Below are positions 34,866-44,730 of a DNA stretch of 64,000 bases, piece after piece. The position numbers and the translations under genes were made by a program. The number at the start of each line of letters is the position of its first letter. Position 1 is the stretch's first letter. Origin of the DNA: Vreelandella andesensis (GTDB taxonomy: Bacteria; Pseudomonadota; Gammaproteobacteria; Pseudomonadales; Halomonadaceae); assembly GCF_003989795.1 (NCBI RefSeq), contig NZ_RZHG01000019.1, forward strand, positions 372,145 to 436,144. Direction: 5' to 3'. The notes beneath the pieces were generated by a model that was given only the letters and a program-made list of their open reading frames with translations, ran no database searches and was not told the DNA's origin.

Positions 34866-36227
34866 ATGACTCAAACAGACCTTCTTTCAACCAATGATGT
34901 TCGTGACCGTTTCTCAAAGGCGATGTCGGCCATGTATCAAGCTGAAGTGCCGCAGTACGGCACGCTGCTTGAACTTGTTGAACGCGTTAACCACGAAACG
35001 CTTAGTCAGCGGCCTGAACTGCATCGTCGCCTGGAAGCACAGGGTGAATTAGCACGTTTGAGCGTAGAGCGTCACGGGGCCATTCGCGTGGGAACCGCTG
35101 CAGAGCTTTCCATGCTGCGCCGTCTGTTTGCTGTTATGGGCATGTATCCGGTGGGGTATTACGACCTTTCTGAAGCGGGCGTGCCGGTTCACTCAACCGC
35201 CTTTCGGCCCATCGACGATGACGCTCTGGCGATTAACCCTTTCCGCGTGTTTACCTCGCTACTGCGCTTAGAGCTTGTTGAAAGTGAGGCGCTGCGCCAG
35301 CGTTCAGAAGAGATTCTGGCCAGGCGCGATATCTTTACCCCAGGGGTGCGCGAGCTTATCGAACGCCATGAAACTCGAGGTGGGTTTACCAGCGAAGAGG
35401 CCGACCAGTTCGTCAAGGAGGCGCTGGAAACGTTCCGTTGGCACCAGGAGGCGACGGTCGATCTGGAGACTTATCAGGCACTGCATGATGAGCACCGCCT
35501 GATTGCCGATGTGGTGTGCTTCCGAGGGCCGCATATCAATCACTTGACGCCGCGCACCTTGGATATCGACGAAGTCCAGCGTCGCATGCCAGAAATGGGC
35601 ATGAACCCTAAAGCTGTTATTGAAGGTCCGCCGCGTCGTGAGTGTCCGATTTTGCTGCGCCAAACCAGCTTTAAAGCGTTAGAAGAATCAATTCGCTTTG
35701 CCGGGGATGCCCAGGGCACGCATACCGCGCGTTTTGGTGAAATTGAGCAGCGCGGTGTGGCATTGACGCCGAAAGGCCGCGCGCTTTACGATCAGTTGCT
35801 TAATGACGGGCGCAAGCAGACCGCGGGGTTGGATAATGACGCCCATCAGACGGTCATGAATAACGTCTTTGCCAAGTTCCCTGATAACGATGAGACCATG
35901 CGCCGTGAGGCGTTAGCGTATTTTCACTATCACCTGACCGAGAAAGGGCAGGTTGCTAAAAGCGTTGATACCACCGATATGGATACGTTGATTGCGCAGG
36001 GGCTGGTGGAAGCGCAACCGATTACCTATGAAGACTTTTTACCGGTCAGTGCAGCAGGTATTTTCCAGTCGAACCTGGGGGGCGCAGAAAGTGAAGCCTA
36101 TGCTGGAAATGCTAATCGCAATGCCTTTGAAGAAGCGCTGGGAGCCCCGGTAACCGATGAATTATCGCTCTATGCTGAGCGCGAAAACGCATCTAAAACG
36201 CGGGTGTTGGCAAGTTTAAAAGGTTGA
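34866..36227 (+). CDS. hglS: 2-oxoadipate dioxygenase/decarboxylase HglS (YdcJ/DUF1338)
   Basis: This 453-residue enzyme belongs to the DUF1338/VOC-superfamily group that includes P. putida HglS, which turns 2-oxoadipate plus O2 into D-2-hydroxyglutarate in lysine catabolism. The iron ligands can be placed: His70 in VERHGAIRVGT, a His in FRGPHINHLTPRTLDID (about 221-225), and Glu in ARFGEIEQRGV (about 290). Length is normal. AAGAGAGCAATAAA precedes the ATG. The divergent LysR protein is the likely regulator. No other lysine-pathway genes are in the window. Confidence 0.88.
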   Translation: MTQTDLLSTNDVRDRFSKAMSAMYQAEVPQYGTLLELVERVNHETLSQRPELHRRLEAQGELARLSVERHGAIRVGTAAELSMLRRLFAVMGMYPVGYYDLSEAGVPVHSTAFRPIDDDALAINPFRVFTSLLRLELVESEALRQRSEEILARRDIFTPGVRELIERHETRGGFTSEEADQFVKEALETFRWHQEATVDLETYQALHDEHRLIADVVCFRGPHINHLTPRTLDIDEVQRRMPEMGMNPKAVIEGPPRRECPILLRQTSFKALEESIRFAGDAQGTHTARFGEIEQRGVALTPKGRALYDQLLNDGRKQTAGLDNDAHQTVMNNVFAKFPDNDETMRREALAYFHYHLTEKGQVAKSVDTTDMDTLIAQGLVEAQPITYEDFLPVSAAGIFQSNLGGAESEAYAGNANRNAFEEALGAPVTDELSLYAERENASKTRVLASLKG

Positions 36228-36335
36228 ACGCCTGCTTAAGATTTGCCTGATATCACGCTTATTAGTTAAAGGATAATGTGGTCGCACTGGGTTTGAGTTG
36301 CCCAGCGTTTACACCGTTATTGTCGATACATTGTT

Positions 36336-37238
36336 TTAGAGTGAAACAATTCTATCTTTGCCAAGCCCTTTAGCTTTATACAGGGCTTGATCGGCACGCT
36401 TGAGAGTGTCTTCATATGAGCGGTCTGCCGATATCATCGTTGTGACACCTATGCTGGCCGTCGCAAAAGTGTCTCCTACGTTGAAACGACTTAGCTCTTT
36501 TCTAAAGTACTGGTTTAAACGTTGGGCAAAAAGATGGGCATGGTCATGACCGGTATTGGAGAGGGCGATCACAAACTCATCTCCACCGAAGCGGCAGGCG
36601 GTATCAGTTTTTCTAATTGCTGACCGGCAAGCGTTTGCCACGGTAAGGATCATCTCATCCCCAACGTGATGTCCCTTGGAGTCGTTAATTTTTTTAAGGT
36701 TGTCCAGATCAAACATCAGAATGGATGTTGGCACGGAATATCGAACGAACTTATCATAGTGAAGTGTAAGGTCGCGCTCTAGTTTCCTTCGATTGAAAAG
36801 GCCAGTGAGCTGGTCGGTATCGCTCAGTGCCCGTAGTTTAATTTCGAGCGCATGTCGCTCTGAAATATTACTCGCGACCCAGAGCACCACCTCTTCACCG
36901 TCCACTAAAAAATTCAGAGCCTGGATGCGCCCTTCAAACCATATTGGTGCCTCGGGGCCTTCATTGGGCAAACCTTTCACATCACTATTGCTTAGTTCGT
37001 ACTCTTCAACCACTAGCTTCCGTGACTCTAGCGCTCGGTCAATCTGTTTAAGAAACCAATCAGACTTCTCCGGTTGAATCAGGTCTGGAATGTACAGACC
37101 AATGAGGCCGGTTCCATCGTGGTAATAACGCGCATCACTGCCACCGAACACCGCGACGTATTTGCCGCTTCGGGACAATATAAACGCCGGATCCGGTAAG
37201 GCTTCTAGAACGGCGGCCATCTGTTCAACGTTGATCAT
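36336..37238 (-). CDS. PAS-GGDEF diguanylate cyclase
   Basis: This 300-residue protein has an N-terminal PAS-like domain (about residues 5-125) and GGDEF (about 135-298). The active loop RFGGDEF and an upstream RKTD inhibitory site are both intact, so an active cyclase under product control is predicted. It overlaps the end of the preceding GAF-PAS-GGDEF-EAL gene by one base (TAATG), so the two are translationally coupled. Both lie on the minus strand. Confidence 0.9.
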   Translation of the reverse strand: MINVEQMAAVLEALPDPAFILSRSGKYVAVFGGSDARYYHDGTGLIGLYIPDLIQPEKSDWFLKQIDRALESRKLVVEEYELSNSDVKGLPNEGPEAPIWFEGRIQALNFLVDGEEVVLWVASNISERHALEIKLRALSDTDQLTGLFNRRKLERDLTLHYDKFVRYSVPTSILMFDLDNLKKINDSKGHHVGDEMILTVANACRSAIRKTDTACRFGGDEFVIALSNTGHDHAHLFAQRLNQYFRKELSRFNVGDTFATASIGVTTMISADRSYEDTLKRADQALYKAKGLGKDRIVSL

Positions 37239-39835
37239 TACTCTATCTTATTGGCTGCTAGGATGGCGGGTAAATAGTCGGGCAGGCGCTTTAGTTCTTC
37301 TAGTGGCATGGGGCGTGCAAATAGGTACCCTTGAAGCAGGTCGCAGTGACGGCGAGTGAGGTCTTCTTGTTGCGCACGGGTTTCAATGCCTTCCGCGACA
37401 ACTTGCATGTCCATGTGATGTGCCATGGTAATTACGCCTTGGACAATTGCAGCCATGCGTCTATTTTTCAACGCCTTTTGCACAAATCGACGGTCTAGCT
37501 TGACCTTATGGGTGGGTAAGTCGCATAGGTAGCTGAGGCTTGAAAAGCCGGTGCCAAAATCGTCTAGGGCGACACGCACACCCATGGTTACAAGCGTTTG
37601 CATTAGCTCAATAATGGGGTCTGTGCCATCTAATAAGACGCTTTCTGTTACTTCTAATTCAAGGCGTTCCGGTGGTAAACCGGTTGCTTTTAATGCGTAT
37701 TTGACCTCATCCAGAAAGCCGTCTCGGCAGAATTGCAGCGAAGAAATATTCACTGCCACTGACAGCACCCGATCACTTTGTTCATTTAGTGTAGCAATCT
37801 CTCGACAGGCTTGAAGAAGCACCCAGCGCCCAAGGGGGATAATTTGCCCCGTTTGCTCAGCAAGTGGGATGAAGTCACCTGGAGCAATTAAACCAAGCGT
37901 AGGGTGGCGCCAACGCACTAGTGCTTCAACGCTGCGCATGCGGCTGCTCATGGCATCGACCAGCGGCTGATAGTGCAGTTCAAAATGTCCTTCGATAAGC
38001 GCCGTGTGTAAGTCGTGCCGCATGGCGACGCTATGTTTAACACTTTCCGCTTTTCGGCCTCGGTACCATTGCCAAGTATTACGTCCTTGACGCTTGGCTT
38101 GCTCCAATGCCAAGTCTGCGTGTTGTAGCAGGCTGTAGGGCGCTTCAACGGTCGCGGTGTCGCAGGCAATACCAATGCTGGCGCTGAGGTGAACTAATTG
38201 GCCCTCAAGTTCAATAGGTTCTGCAAGAATGGTGAGAATGCGCTCAGCTAGCAGATTAATTTTAGCGGCGATGTCATCTTTTACACTTAACAACAGCGCA
38301 AATTCATCTCCCACTAGCCTGGCCACCATGGCCGGAGAGCTAATCAGCCCGGCCAAGCGTTGGGCCACGGCGATCAACACGCGGTTAGCAGCGTGATGCC
38401 CCAGACCATCGTTAATGGCTTTAAAGCCGTCCAGATCAAGCTGCATTACCACCAACGTGCCAAGGTGTGGCCTTAGGGCGTGGAGCTGAAAGCGACTGGC
38501 TAACTGTTCGGTAAAAGCAGAGTAGTTGGGCAGGCCGGTGAGCAGATCATGAGTCGCTTGATAGGCCAGTTTGGCCTCTTGGGCCTTCTCGTGGGTGATG
38601 TCCTGATGAATACCGATAAAGTGGGTGCAGGTACCACGTTGATCAAGCACAGGGCTGACCACTAGGTGATTCCAAAAGGGTTCGCTGTCTTTGCGGTAAT
38701 TAAGCAGCGTAATACTCACGTCACGCTGTTCGTTCATGCCCGTTCGAATGGCGTTAATTGCCTCAGGGGCTGTATCTGGGCCATGTAGAAAGCGACTGTT
38801 ATTACCAATGATTTCATTGGGCTCGTAGCCAGTAATGCGTGAAAAGGCAGGGTTGGCGAACACAATCGGCATGCCAGTCTGTTGCGCATCCACCATGATA
38901 ATACCGCTGGGGCTGGCTTCCATCCCCCGTTTCAGCAAGCGCATTTCCTCGGTTTGTTGTTTGCGCTCGGTGATATCGCGGCATATTCCATAAACCCCCT
39001 CAATCACGTCATCCACTATCACGGGGAAATTGGTAATCTCCAAATGGTAGTAATGGCCGTCAGCATGCTTGCCAACGGTTTCGTAGGTAATAGCGTCGCC
39101 ACGACAGGCAGTATCAAACGCTTGCTGGGTAAGCTCCTGTAAGTCGGGAGCAATAAATTGGTTAAAATGTAAGCCTATTAAATGAGACGCCCGATATCCG
39201 GTAATGCTCTCAAGTGCGTTATTGCAGCGTTGAAAGTGTCCGTTAAGATCAAATTCGTAAACGCCGTCAGGATGATTAACAAACAAAGAGCGGTGCCACT
39301 CGGATAGCGTGCGATGATGTTTTTTATCTCGGTGCCGCAAAAGCACCAGGGCTGCGAGGCTGGCACTCCGGGCTAAGGAGTTTTGAGCGCTTTGTGAAGG
39401 TGTTGCTGGTTGGCGGTAATAGGTAGCGAAGGTGCCCAACACTTCGTCATTAGCGGAAAGGATGGGCATTGACCAGCAAGCGCGTAGCCCTTCTGCTCGT
39501 GCTAATTCGCGGAAGTCCTCCCAATTAGGGTCAGTGTCAATATCGCCAGTGACTACCAGCTGTTTTTTAAAGGCGGCTCTTCCGCACGTTCCAATCGCAG
39601 GGCCAACCTCAATGTTTTGCATTTGAGCGATGTAGTCAGCCGAGAAGCGCGGGCTAGGAACGAGGCTCAGCGTGTTTTGTTCAGGATCTAGGCGCATAAT
39701 AGAAATCAGCGCGTCTGGCAGCATTCGTTCCGCCCACTCAATAAGTACAACCAACGTTTTGGTGAGTGGCGCTCCGGCAGCGGTCAGCTCGTGGATTTCC
39801 TGCTGGGCCTCTAATAGCGGAAATTCATGGTACAT
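37238..39835 (-). CDS. GAF-PAS-LOV-like-GGDEF-EAL protein
   Basis: This 865-residue protein has GAF (about residues 20-160), PAS (about 175-295), a LOV-like PAS (about 300-425), GGDEF (about 430-590) and EAL (about 605-855). The LOV-like domain contains GNNSRFLHGPDT and LNYRKDSEPFWN, the signature of flavin-binding LOV domains, but Ser347 replaces the photoactive Cys. The GGDEF loop is degenerate (RLVGDEF), so cyclase activity is doubtful. The EAL site is intact (EALVRW, NISSLQF, EVTESV, LDDFGTGFSS, KLDRRF, AEGIET), so phosphodiesterase output is predicted. It is the first gene of a coupled pair with the PAS-GGDEF cyclase, an opposed-activity pair. Confidence 0.9.
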   Translation of the reverse strand: MYHEFPLLEAQQEIHELTAAGAPLTKTLVVLIEWAERMLPDALISIMRLDPEQNTLSLVPSPRFSADYIAQMQNIEVGPAIGTCGRAAFKKQLVVTGDIDTDPNWEDFRELARAEGLRACWSMPILSANDEVLGTFATYYRQPATPSQSAQNSLARSASLAALVLLRHRDKKHHRTLSEWHRSLFVNHPDGVYEFDLNGHFQRCNNALESITGYRASHLIGLHFNQFIAPDLQELTQQAFDTACRGDAITYETVGKHADGHYYHLEITNFPVIVDDVIEGVYGICRDITERKQQTEEMRLLKRGMEASPSGIIMVDAQQTGMPIVFANPAFSRITGYEPNEIIGNNSRFLHGPDTAPEAINAIRTGMNEQRDVSITLLNYRKDSEPFWNHLVVSPVLDQRGTCTHFIGIHQDITHEKAQEAKLAYQATHDLLTGLPNYSAFTEQLASRFQLHALRPHLGTLVVMQLDLDGFKAINDGLGHHAANRVLIAVAQRLAGLISSPAMVARLVGDEFALLLSVKDDIAAKINLLAERILTILAEPIELEGQLVHLSASIGIACDTATVEAPYSLLQHADLALEQAKRQGRNTWQWYRGRKAESVKHSVAMRHDLHTALIEGHFELHYQPLVDAMSSRMRSVEALVRWRHPTLGLIAPGDFIPLAEQTGQIIPLGRWVLLQACREIATLNEQSDRVLSVAVNISSLQFCRDGFLDEVKYALKATGLPPERLELEVTESVLLDGTDPIIELMQTLVTMGVRVALDDFGTGFSSLSYLCDLPTHKVKLDRRFVQKALKNRRMAAIVQGVITMAHHMDMQVVAEGIETRAQQEDLTRRHCDLLQGYLFARPMPLEELKRLPDYLPAILAANKIE

Positions 39836-39904
39836 AACGCGCCTCTTTCATGCATTAGGCTCTAGAGCCTGATGATTGTGTGCTTTGTTTGATTCTGTCG
39901 CGCG

Positions 39905-39960
39905 ACTGTTCGACACGTACTGTTCGACACGTACCATTCAACACGTACTACTCAATATGT
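39905..39960. repeat. Short tandem repeat, 14 bp x 4
   Basis: Units ACTGTTCGACACGT (twice), ACCATTCAACACGT and ACTACTCAATATGT, with a partial fifth, lie in the divergent space between two c-di-GMP genes. Confidence 0.85.
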
Positions 39961-40119
39961 ACCATGTAATTAAGCATAAGGGATAGCAACGTAAAAGCGC
40001 TCGTCTTTTGTGCTAATCTCACGATCGACAGTACCTGGCAGCTCAGCCCTTGGGCGTCTTTTGGTCATGCTGTTTCACCGTGCCATGGCCTTATTTGTAC
40101 TATGGATGTCTAAACTGCT

Positions 40120-41208
40120 ATGTCAAAAATTGATGAACGATGTACCTCAGCCTATGAAGAGTTGCGGATAGCTGAGCTGGCAGAGTACGAGATTCTCGAT
40201 ACCCCTAACGAAGCCGCGTTCGATGAATTAGTTGAGGTAGCCTCTATCATCTGCGAAGCACCTATTGCGGTAATTAATTTTATTGACCGAGACCGCCAGT
40301 GGTTTAAAGCCATCAAGGGGCTACCAATACGTGAAACCCCGTTGGATGTTTCGATTTGTGCTCATGCGATCCTTCAATCAGGTTTATTTATTATTCCAGA
40401 TACCACGCTGGATGAGCGATTTTCCAGTAACCCGTTAGTCATCGGCGACCCCCATCTACGCTTTTATGCGGGGGCATTGCTAGAAAACGAATCAGGGTAT
40501 CCGCTGGGCACCTTATGTGTGTTGGATTATCAGCCACGTGAGCTAACGGACAAGCAGCGCTTCGCGTTGCAAGCTCTAGCAAATCAAGTAATGGCGCATA
40601 TGGAGCTGATGCTTTCGCACCGTTATCAAAAGCAGTTAATTCTTGAGCTGGAGGCCACCCGGGAAGAAATGGCGCGGTTAGCCGCGACGGATATGTTGAC
40701 GGGCTTGTTAAACCGTCGTGCATTCGAACAACGGCTGCATGAAGCGTTAGCGCTCGTAAAACGTGGCGCCCCCACCGCGGCATTAGTGATGGTGGATTTG
40801 GACCATTTTAAGCGTATCAATGACGCGTTTGGGCATCCCGTCGGAGATGACGTATTGAAGCGCTTTACCACGCTTTGCCTAGCGGTATTCCGTGAGACTG
40901 ACGTAATTGCTCGATGGGGCGGAGAAGAGTTTATGCTGCTAATGCCCAACACTTCTGTTGAGAAGGCGCAGCAAGCGGCTAAACGTCTGCTGAATAAGTT
41001 AGCCAACACCTCAATGGCAGCAGAGCCCACAACACCTATCTATGTCACAGTGAGTATTGGCATTTGCCCCCTTAACGCGAACAGTCAGTTAGAAGAGAGG
41101 TTGCGCACTGTTGATGGGCTGCTTTATCAAGCAAAGCGGCAAGGGCGTAATGGCGTCGTATTAGAAAATACCGCACCTGAAGTCACCCCGAAAAATAACG
41201 ACAGTTGA
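40120..41208 (+). CDS. GAF-GGDEF diguanylate cyclase
   Basis: This 362-residue protein has an N-terminal GAF domain (about residues 25-165) and GGDEF (about 190-350). The loop RWGGEEF and the inhibitory site RETD are intact. The GAF is paralogous to the first GAF of the next gene (same DGF/SGYPLGTLCVLDYxPR pattern), so the two genes look like products of a tandem duplication followed by domain accretion. The ribosome site is weak (GGATG). Confidence 0.88.
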   Translation: MSKIDERCTSAYEELRIAELAEYEILDTPNEAAFDELVEVASIICEAPIAVINFIDRDRQWFKAIKGLPIRETPLDVSICAHAILQSGLFIIPDTTLDERFSSNPLVIGDPHLRFYAGALLENESGYPLGTLCVLDYQPRELTDKQRFALQALANQVMAHMELMLSHRYQKQLILELEATREEMARLAATDMLTGLLNRRAFEQRLHEALALVKRGAPTAALVMVDLDHFKRINDAFGHPVGDDVLKRFTTLCLAVFRETDVIARWGGEEFMLLMPNTSVEKAQQAAKRLLNKLANTSMAAEPTTPIYVTVSIGICPLNANSQLEERLRTVDGLLYQAKRQGRNGVVLENTAPEVTPKNNDS

Positions 41209-41223
41209 TCTGTAACGCTTGTA

Positions 41224-41243
41224 CGCTGTTGTTCAGAACAGCG
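41224..41243 (+). other. Small hairpin after GAF-GGDEF gene
   Basis: CGCTGTT and AACAGCG form a 7-bp stem with a 6-nt loop 15 bp after the stop. No T-run follows, so its role as a terminator is uncertain. Confidence 0.3.
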
Positions 41244-41429
41244 GTTTAAACTTGATGCGACGTAACGCCCTTATTTATAAATTAAATTTTTCAAGCTATC
41301 TCAGCTCCCGCCGATACTAAAAGATGCCCAGGAAAATAATGTAAGGAACTTTTCCATGCGTCGTGAGTTCAGCCGTTTGTTTTTTTGTCACTTGTTATGC
41401 CTTCAGTTCTGCCTCGTTGAGAGATGCTA

Positions 41430-44400
41430 ATGGTTGCACCATTACCTCAAAATGAAACAGATCGGTTGCGTGCGATGTGGCGATATACACGTCACAACCG
41501 GGCGCCCGACGCAACGTTGGATGCTATCACTCGTTCGGCGGCCAAGTTTTTTGAGGTTCCCGTTGTGCTGGTAAGCTTGGTTGAAGAGAGCCATCAGTGG
41601 TTTAAGAGCCAGGTGGGTCTCGATATTGCTAACACTGCTCGGGATATCTCATTTTGCGCTTATGCCATTTTGGGCAATGAGCTTATGGAAGTGGTGGATG
41701 CCACTGTAGATGCCCGTTTCCAGAACAATCCGTTAGTCACCGGCCCACCCTATATTCGCTATTACCTTGGAGCGCCACTAGTGACGCCTGATGGGTTTTC
41801 TATTGGCACACTGTGCCTGATAGATTATCGCCCAAGGACAATATCTGATGAGCATAAACGGCACTTAAAGGCCCTAGCTCACCAGGTCGTCAGCCACCTT
41901 GAGTTGCTGCGGCTACAACGGCTTGAACGGATTGTTAATCAGGCAGGGCTAGGTGTTTGGGAGCTCGATGTGAGCTCTAATGCAGTGTGGGGCAATGACG
42001 AGTTTCAACGCCTTCATGGTGCTGCATCGTTGGCGCCCGGTAACCGGCTTGAGCTTGCAAACCACTATTTATGTGAAGATCGCGACACACTTGAAAGTGG
42101 GCTGGGTGAAATTATCCAGCAGGGCACCTCATTTGACGCCTGCCTACGTTTGAAAGCCCCAGGAGCGGCATCGGTCACCTGGGTACAGTTAACCGGTGCC
42201 TCTATCGATGATGTGCTACCTGCTCGTCATATTGTGGGTACCCTGCAAGACATTACGCCTCTTCAACAGAGTAAGCAGGAGCTTGAGTGGCGGCACCGTA
42301 TCGATGCTCTGATCAATCGCCTACAAGCGAGCATAATTGCAGGAGATCCTATCTCTGCGACGTTTTCAGACGCGCTGGAAGCGCTGCTTTCGTTAACAGA
42401 AAGTGATTACGGGTTCATTGGTGAGGTGTTTAAGAATAACAAGGGGGAGCCGTACTTTAAAACCCATGCCATCACTGATATCAGTTGGGATGACCCCTCG
42501 CGGGCGCTTTACCGCAAGGCGCAAGAGGACGGGTTAGTGTTCTCTCAGTTAAATTCACTCTATGGCCATGTTTTGCACACTGGCGAGCCACTGATTAGTA
42601 ATCGGCCTTCCCACGACCCGCGGCGTGGCGGGCTGCCTAAAGGGCATCCTTCCCTTGATGCATTGTTGTGTCTGCCTGTCTCGGTGGAAGGCGAGATGGT
42701 GGCTATGCTTGGGTTCGCCAACTGCGCTAGGGGCTATAGTGAGAATACGCTTACGCTGCTTGAGCCACTGCTCAGGCCGCTTGGTCAACTGATCCACGGT
42801 TTGGGACTGCGCCGTCAGAATGATGAAGCATGGAAGCGCCTAGAGCTATCTTCTAAGGTGTTTTCCAGCAGCCGTGAGGCGATCATGATCTCGGATGGCG
42901 ATAACCGTATTATCGAGGTTAATGAGGCGTTTGAGCGCATTACTGGCTACGACCGTGACGAGGTGCTTGGCAAGGACCCTCGGTTCTTATCGTCAGGGCG
43001 TCAAACACGTGCTTTTTATCGTTCTTTATGGGCGTCGCTGAATGAGACGGGGTATTGGCAGGGTGAAGTGCTAAACCGTCGCAAAAATGGCGAGCCGCTG
43101 CCAGAGATGCTGTCAATTTCGGTGGTTCGCAATGGCGCTGGTGAAACGACCCACTATGTCGCCGTTTTCTCAGACCTGACGCGCATCAAGCAACATGCAA
43201 ATGAACTGTTTCAAGCAGGGCATGTGGACCGTCTAACGGCGTTGCCTAATCGCCGCCACATGATTGAACTCATGAATGAGGCGCTTGATAACGACAAGCC
43301 CGATGAAACCATGGCAATAGCGGTACTCGACTTGGACGGCTTTCAGGAACTCAATTCGAGGCTTGGTCGGGTTGGCGCTGACCGAGTCCTGGTGGCGTTG
43401 GCTGGACAGTTAGTTAATGCGCTAGGATCAGGTGACCTTATCGCTCGCATCGGGGGAGATGAGTTTGCCTTTTTGCTGCACCGGTTTGAGGGCAGCCCCG
43501 AGCGTTTAGCGTCCATACTTGAACAAGTGGCGCAGCCATTGAGGCTCGCTGAGTTAGGTATCACTGATGAGACGTCGTTGACTCTGACCGGCAGTCTGGG
43601 CGTGACGCTTTTTCCTGCTGATCACAATGATGCTGACACCCTGCTACGTCACGCTGATCAAGCGATGTATCGCGCTAAAATGGCTGGCGGGAACCGTTTT
43701 GTGCTGTTTGATCCTGAACGTGAGCAAGCGTTGAAAGATCTCCAAATTCAGCGCGGACTAATTGCACGTGCACTTGATGCGGGTGAGTTTGTGCTCTTTT
43801 ACCAGCCGCAGTTTGACCCGGTCATTCAAAGGGTCACCGGTGTGGAAGCGCTGGTGCGCTGGCGGCATCCAACGCTTGGGCTGCTGGCGCCTGACCAGTT
43901 TTTACCCGCGATTGCCGGCAGCGAGCTAGAACTGAGCTTCGATGCATGGGTGCTCGAAACGGCACTGCAGCAGATGGAGGTGTGGCATTCCAGCGCCATC
44001 ATGCTTGAGGTATGTATTAACCTGAGTCCCCAGTCGCTCACCCGGGCCGATTTCTTCGATACTTTGCAGAACGCGTTAGCTGCACACCCTGATGTATCGC
44101 CGGCACGGCTATGCCTTGAAGTGCTGGAATCCACTGCCCTGGATGATCTTCAAGCCGCAACACACGTCATGCGTGCCTGTCGTTCGCTGGGTGTGAAGAT
44201 CGCCTTGGATGACTTTGGTACGGGGTATTCGTCGCTGACCTATCTGCGTGACCTACCCGTGGACGTGGTCAAGATAGATCGCAGCTTCGTCATCAGCATG
44301 TTAGAGCGCGAACATGACTTGGCCATTGTTGAGAGCGTTATCTACTTGGCTAGGCGATTCAACAAAAAAGTAGTCGCTGAAGGGGTTGAGAGTAATGCCC

Positions 44401-44534
44401 ACATCAAACGGTTGACGGAAATGGGCTGCCATTTGCTGCAAGGGTTCGGTATCGCCCGCCCTATGCCAGCAAAGGCGCTGCAGACGTGGTACGAAGAACC
44501 CTCAAAAATGCTCGAAGCAATCAAGCTTTCCTGA
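41430..44534 (+). CDS. GAF-PAS-GAF-PAS-GGDEF-EAL c-di-GMP protein
   Basis: This protein of about 1034 residues has GAF (about residues 15-165), a PAS-like region (about 170-285), a second GAF (about 290-455), PAS (about 465-590), GGDEF (about 600-755) and EAL (about 775-1025). The GGDEF loop RIGGDEF is canonical, but the inhibitory site is absent (GSGD). The EAL residues are intact (EALVRW, CINLSPQSL, EVLEST, LDDFGTGYSS, KIDRSF, AEGVES). No membrane segment is seen, so it is cytoplasmic. The ATG at 41430, with GAGAG 6 nt upstream, is chosen over the one two codons earlier. Confidence 0.88.
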   Translation: MVAPLPQNETDRLRAMWRYTRHNRAPDATLDAITRSAAKFFEVPVVLVSLVEESHQWFKSQVGLDIANTARDISFCAYAILGNELMEVVDATVDARFQNNPLVTGPPYIRYYLGAPLVTPDGFSIGTLCLIDYRPRTISDEHKRHLKALAHQVVSHLELLRLQRLERIVNQAGLGVWELDVSSNAVWGNDEFQRLHGAASLAPGNRLELANHYLCEDRDTLESGLGEIIQQGTSFDACLRLKAPGAASVTWVQLTGASIDDVLPARHIVGTLQDITPLQQSKQELEWRHRIDALINRLQASIIAGDPISATFSDALEALLSLTESDYGFIGEVFKNNKGEPYFKTHAITDISWDDPSRALYRKAQEDGLVFSQLNSLYGHVLHTGEPLISNRPSHDPRRGGLPKGHPSLDALLCLPVSVEGEMVAMLGFANCARGYSENTLTLLEPLLRPLGQLIHGLGLRRQNDEAWKRLELSSKVFSSSREAIMISDGDNRIIEVNEAFERITGYDRDEVLGKDPRFLSSGRQTRAFYRSLWASLNETGYWQGEVLNRRKNGEPLPEMLSISVVRNGAGETTHYVAVFSDLTRIKQHANELFQAGHVDRLTALPNRRHMIELMNEALDNDKPDETMAIAVLDLDGFQELNSRLGRVGADRVLVALAGQLVNALGSGDLIARIGGDEFAFLLHRFEGSPERLASILEQVAQPLRLAELGITDETSLTLTGSLGVTLFPADHNDADTLLRHADQAMYRAKMAGGNRFVLFDPEREQALKDLQIQRGLIARALDAGEFVLFYQPQFDPVIQRVTGVEALVRWRHPTLGLLAPDQFLPAIAGSELELSFDAWVLETALQQMEVWHSSAIMLEVCINLSPQSLTRADFFDTLQNALAAHPDVSPARLCLEVLESTALDDLQAATHVMRACRSLGVKIALDDFGTGYSSLTYLRDLPVDVVKIDRSFVISMLEREHDLAIVESVIYLARRFNKKVVAEGVESNAHIKRLTEMGCHLLQGFGIARPMPAKALQTWYEEPSKMLEAIKLS

Positions 44535-44644
44535 TAGCTCCAGCCTCCATAGCTCGCACGCTGTCGTGAGATTCACCGACAACACAGGTTATTTTGTCAA
44601 TGGGTAACAGTCTTAAGTATTGGCGGTTTTTTGTCGCACTTATA

Positions 44645-44658
44645 TTGATCAATATCAA
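44645..44658. promoter_or_regulatory. FNR/Anr box
   Basis: TTGATCAATATCAA is a perfect match to the FNR/Anr consensus TTGAT-N4-ATCAA. Its centre is 79 bp before the ATG of the heme-domain protein, a workable position for activation (near -41.5) if transcription starts about 38 bp before the ATG. It predicts induction under oxygen limitation. Confidence 0.75.
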
Positions 44659-44730
44659 GGCATAGTTTTCAAACGAAACCATACTGACTGAGGACAATGA
44701 AGAAATTTTTTCCTCAGGGCAGGAGTTCTT

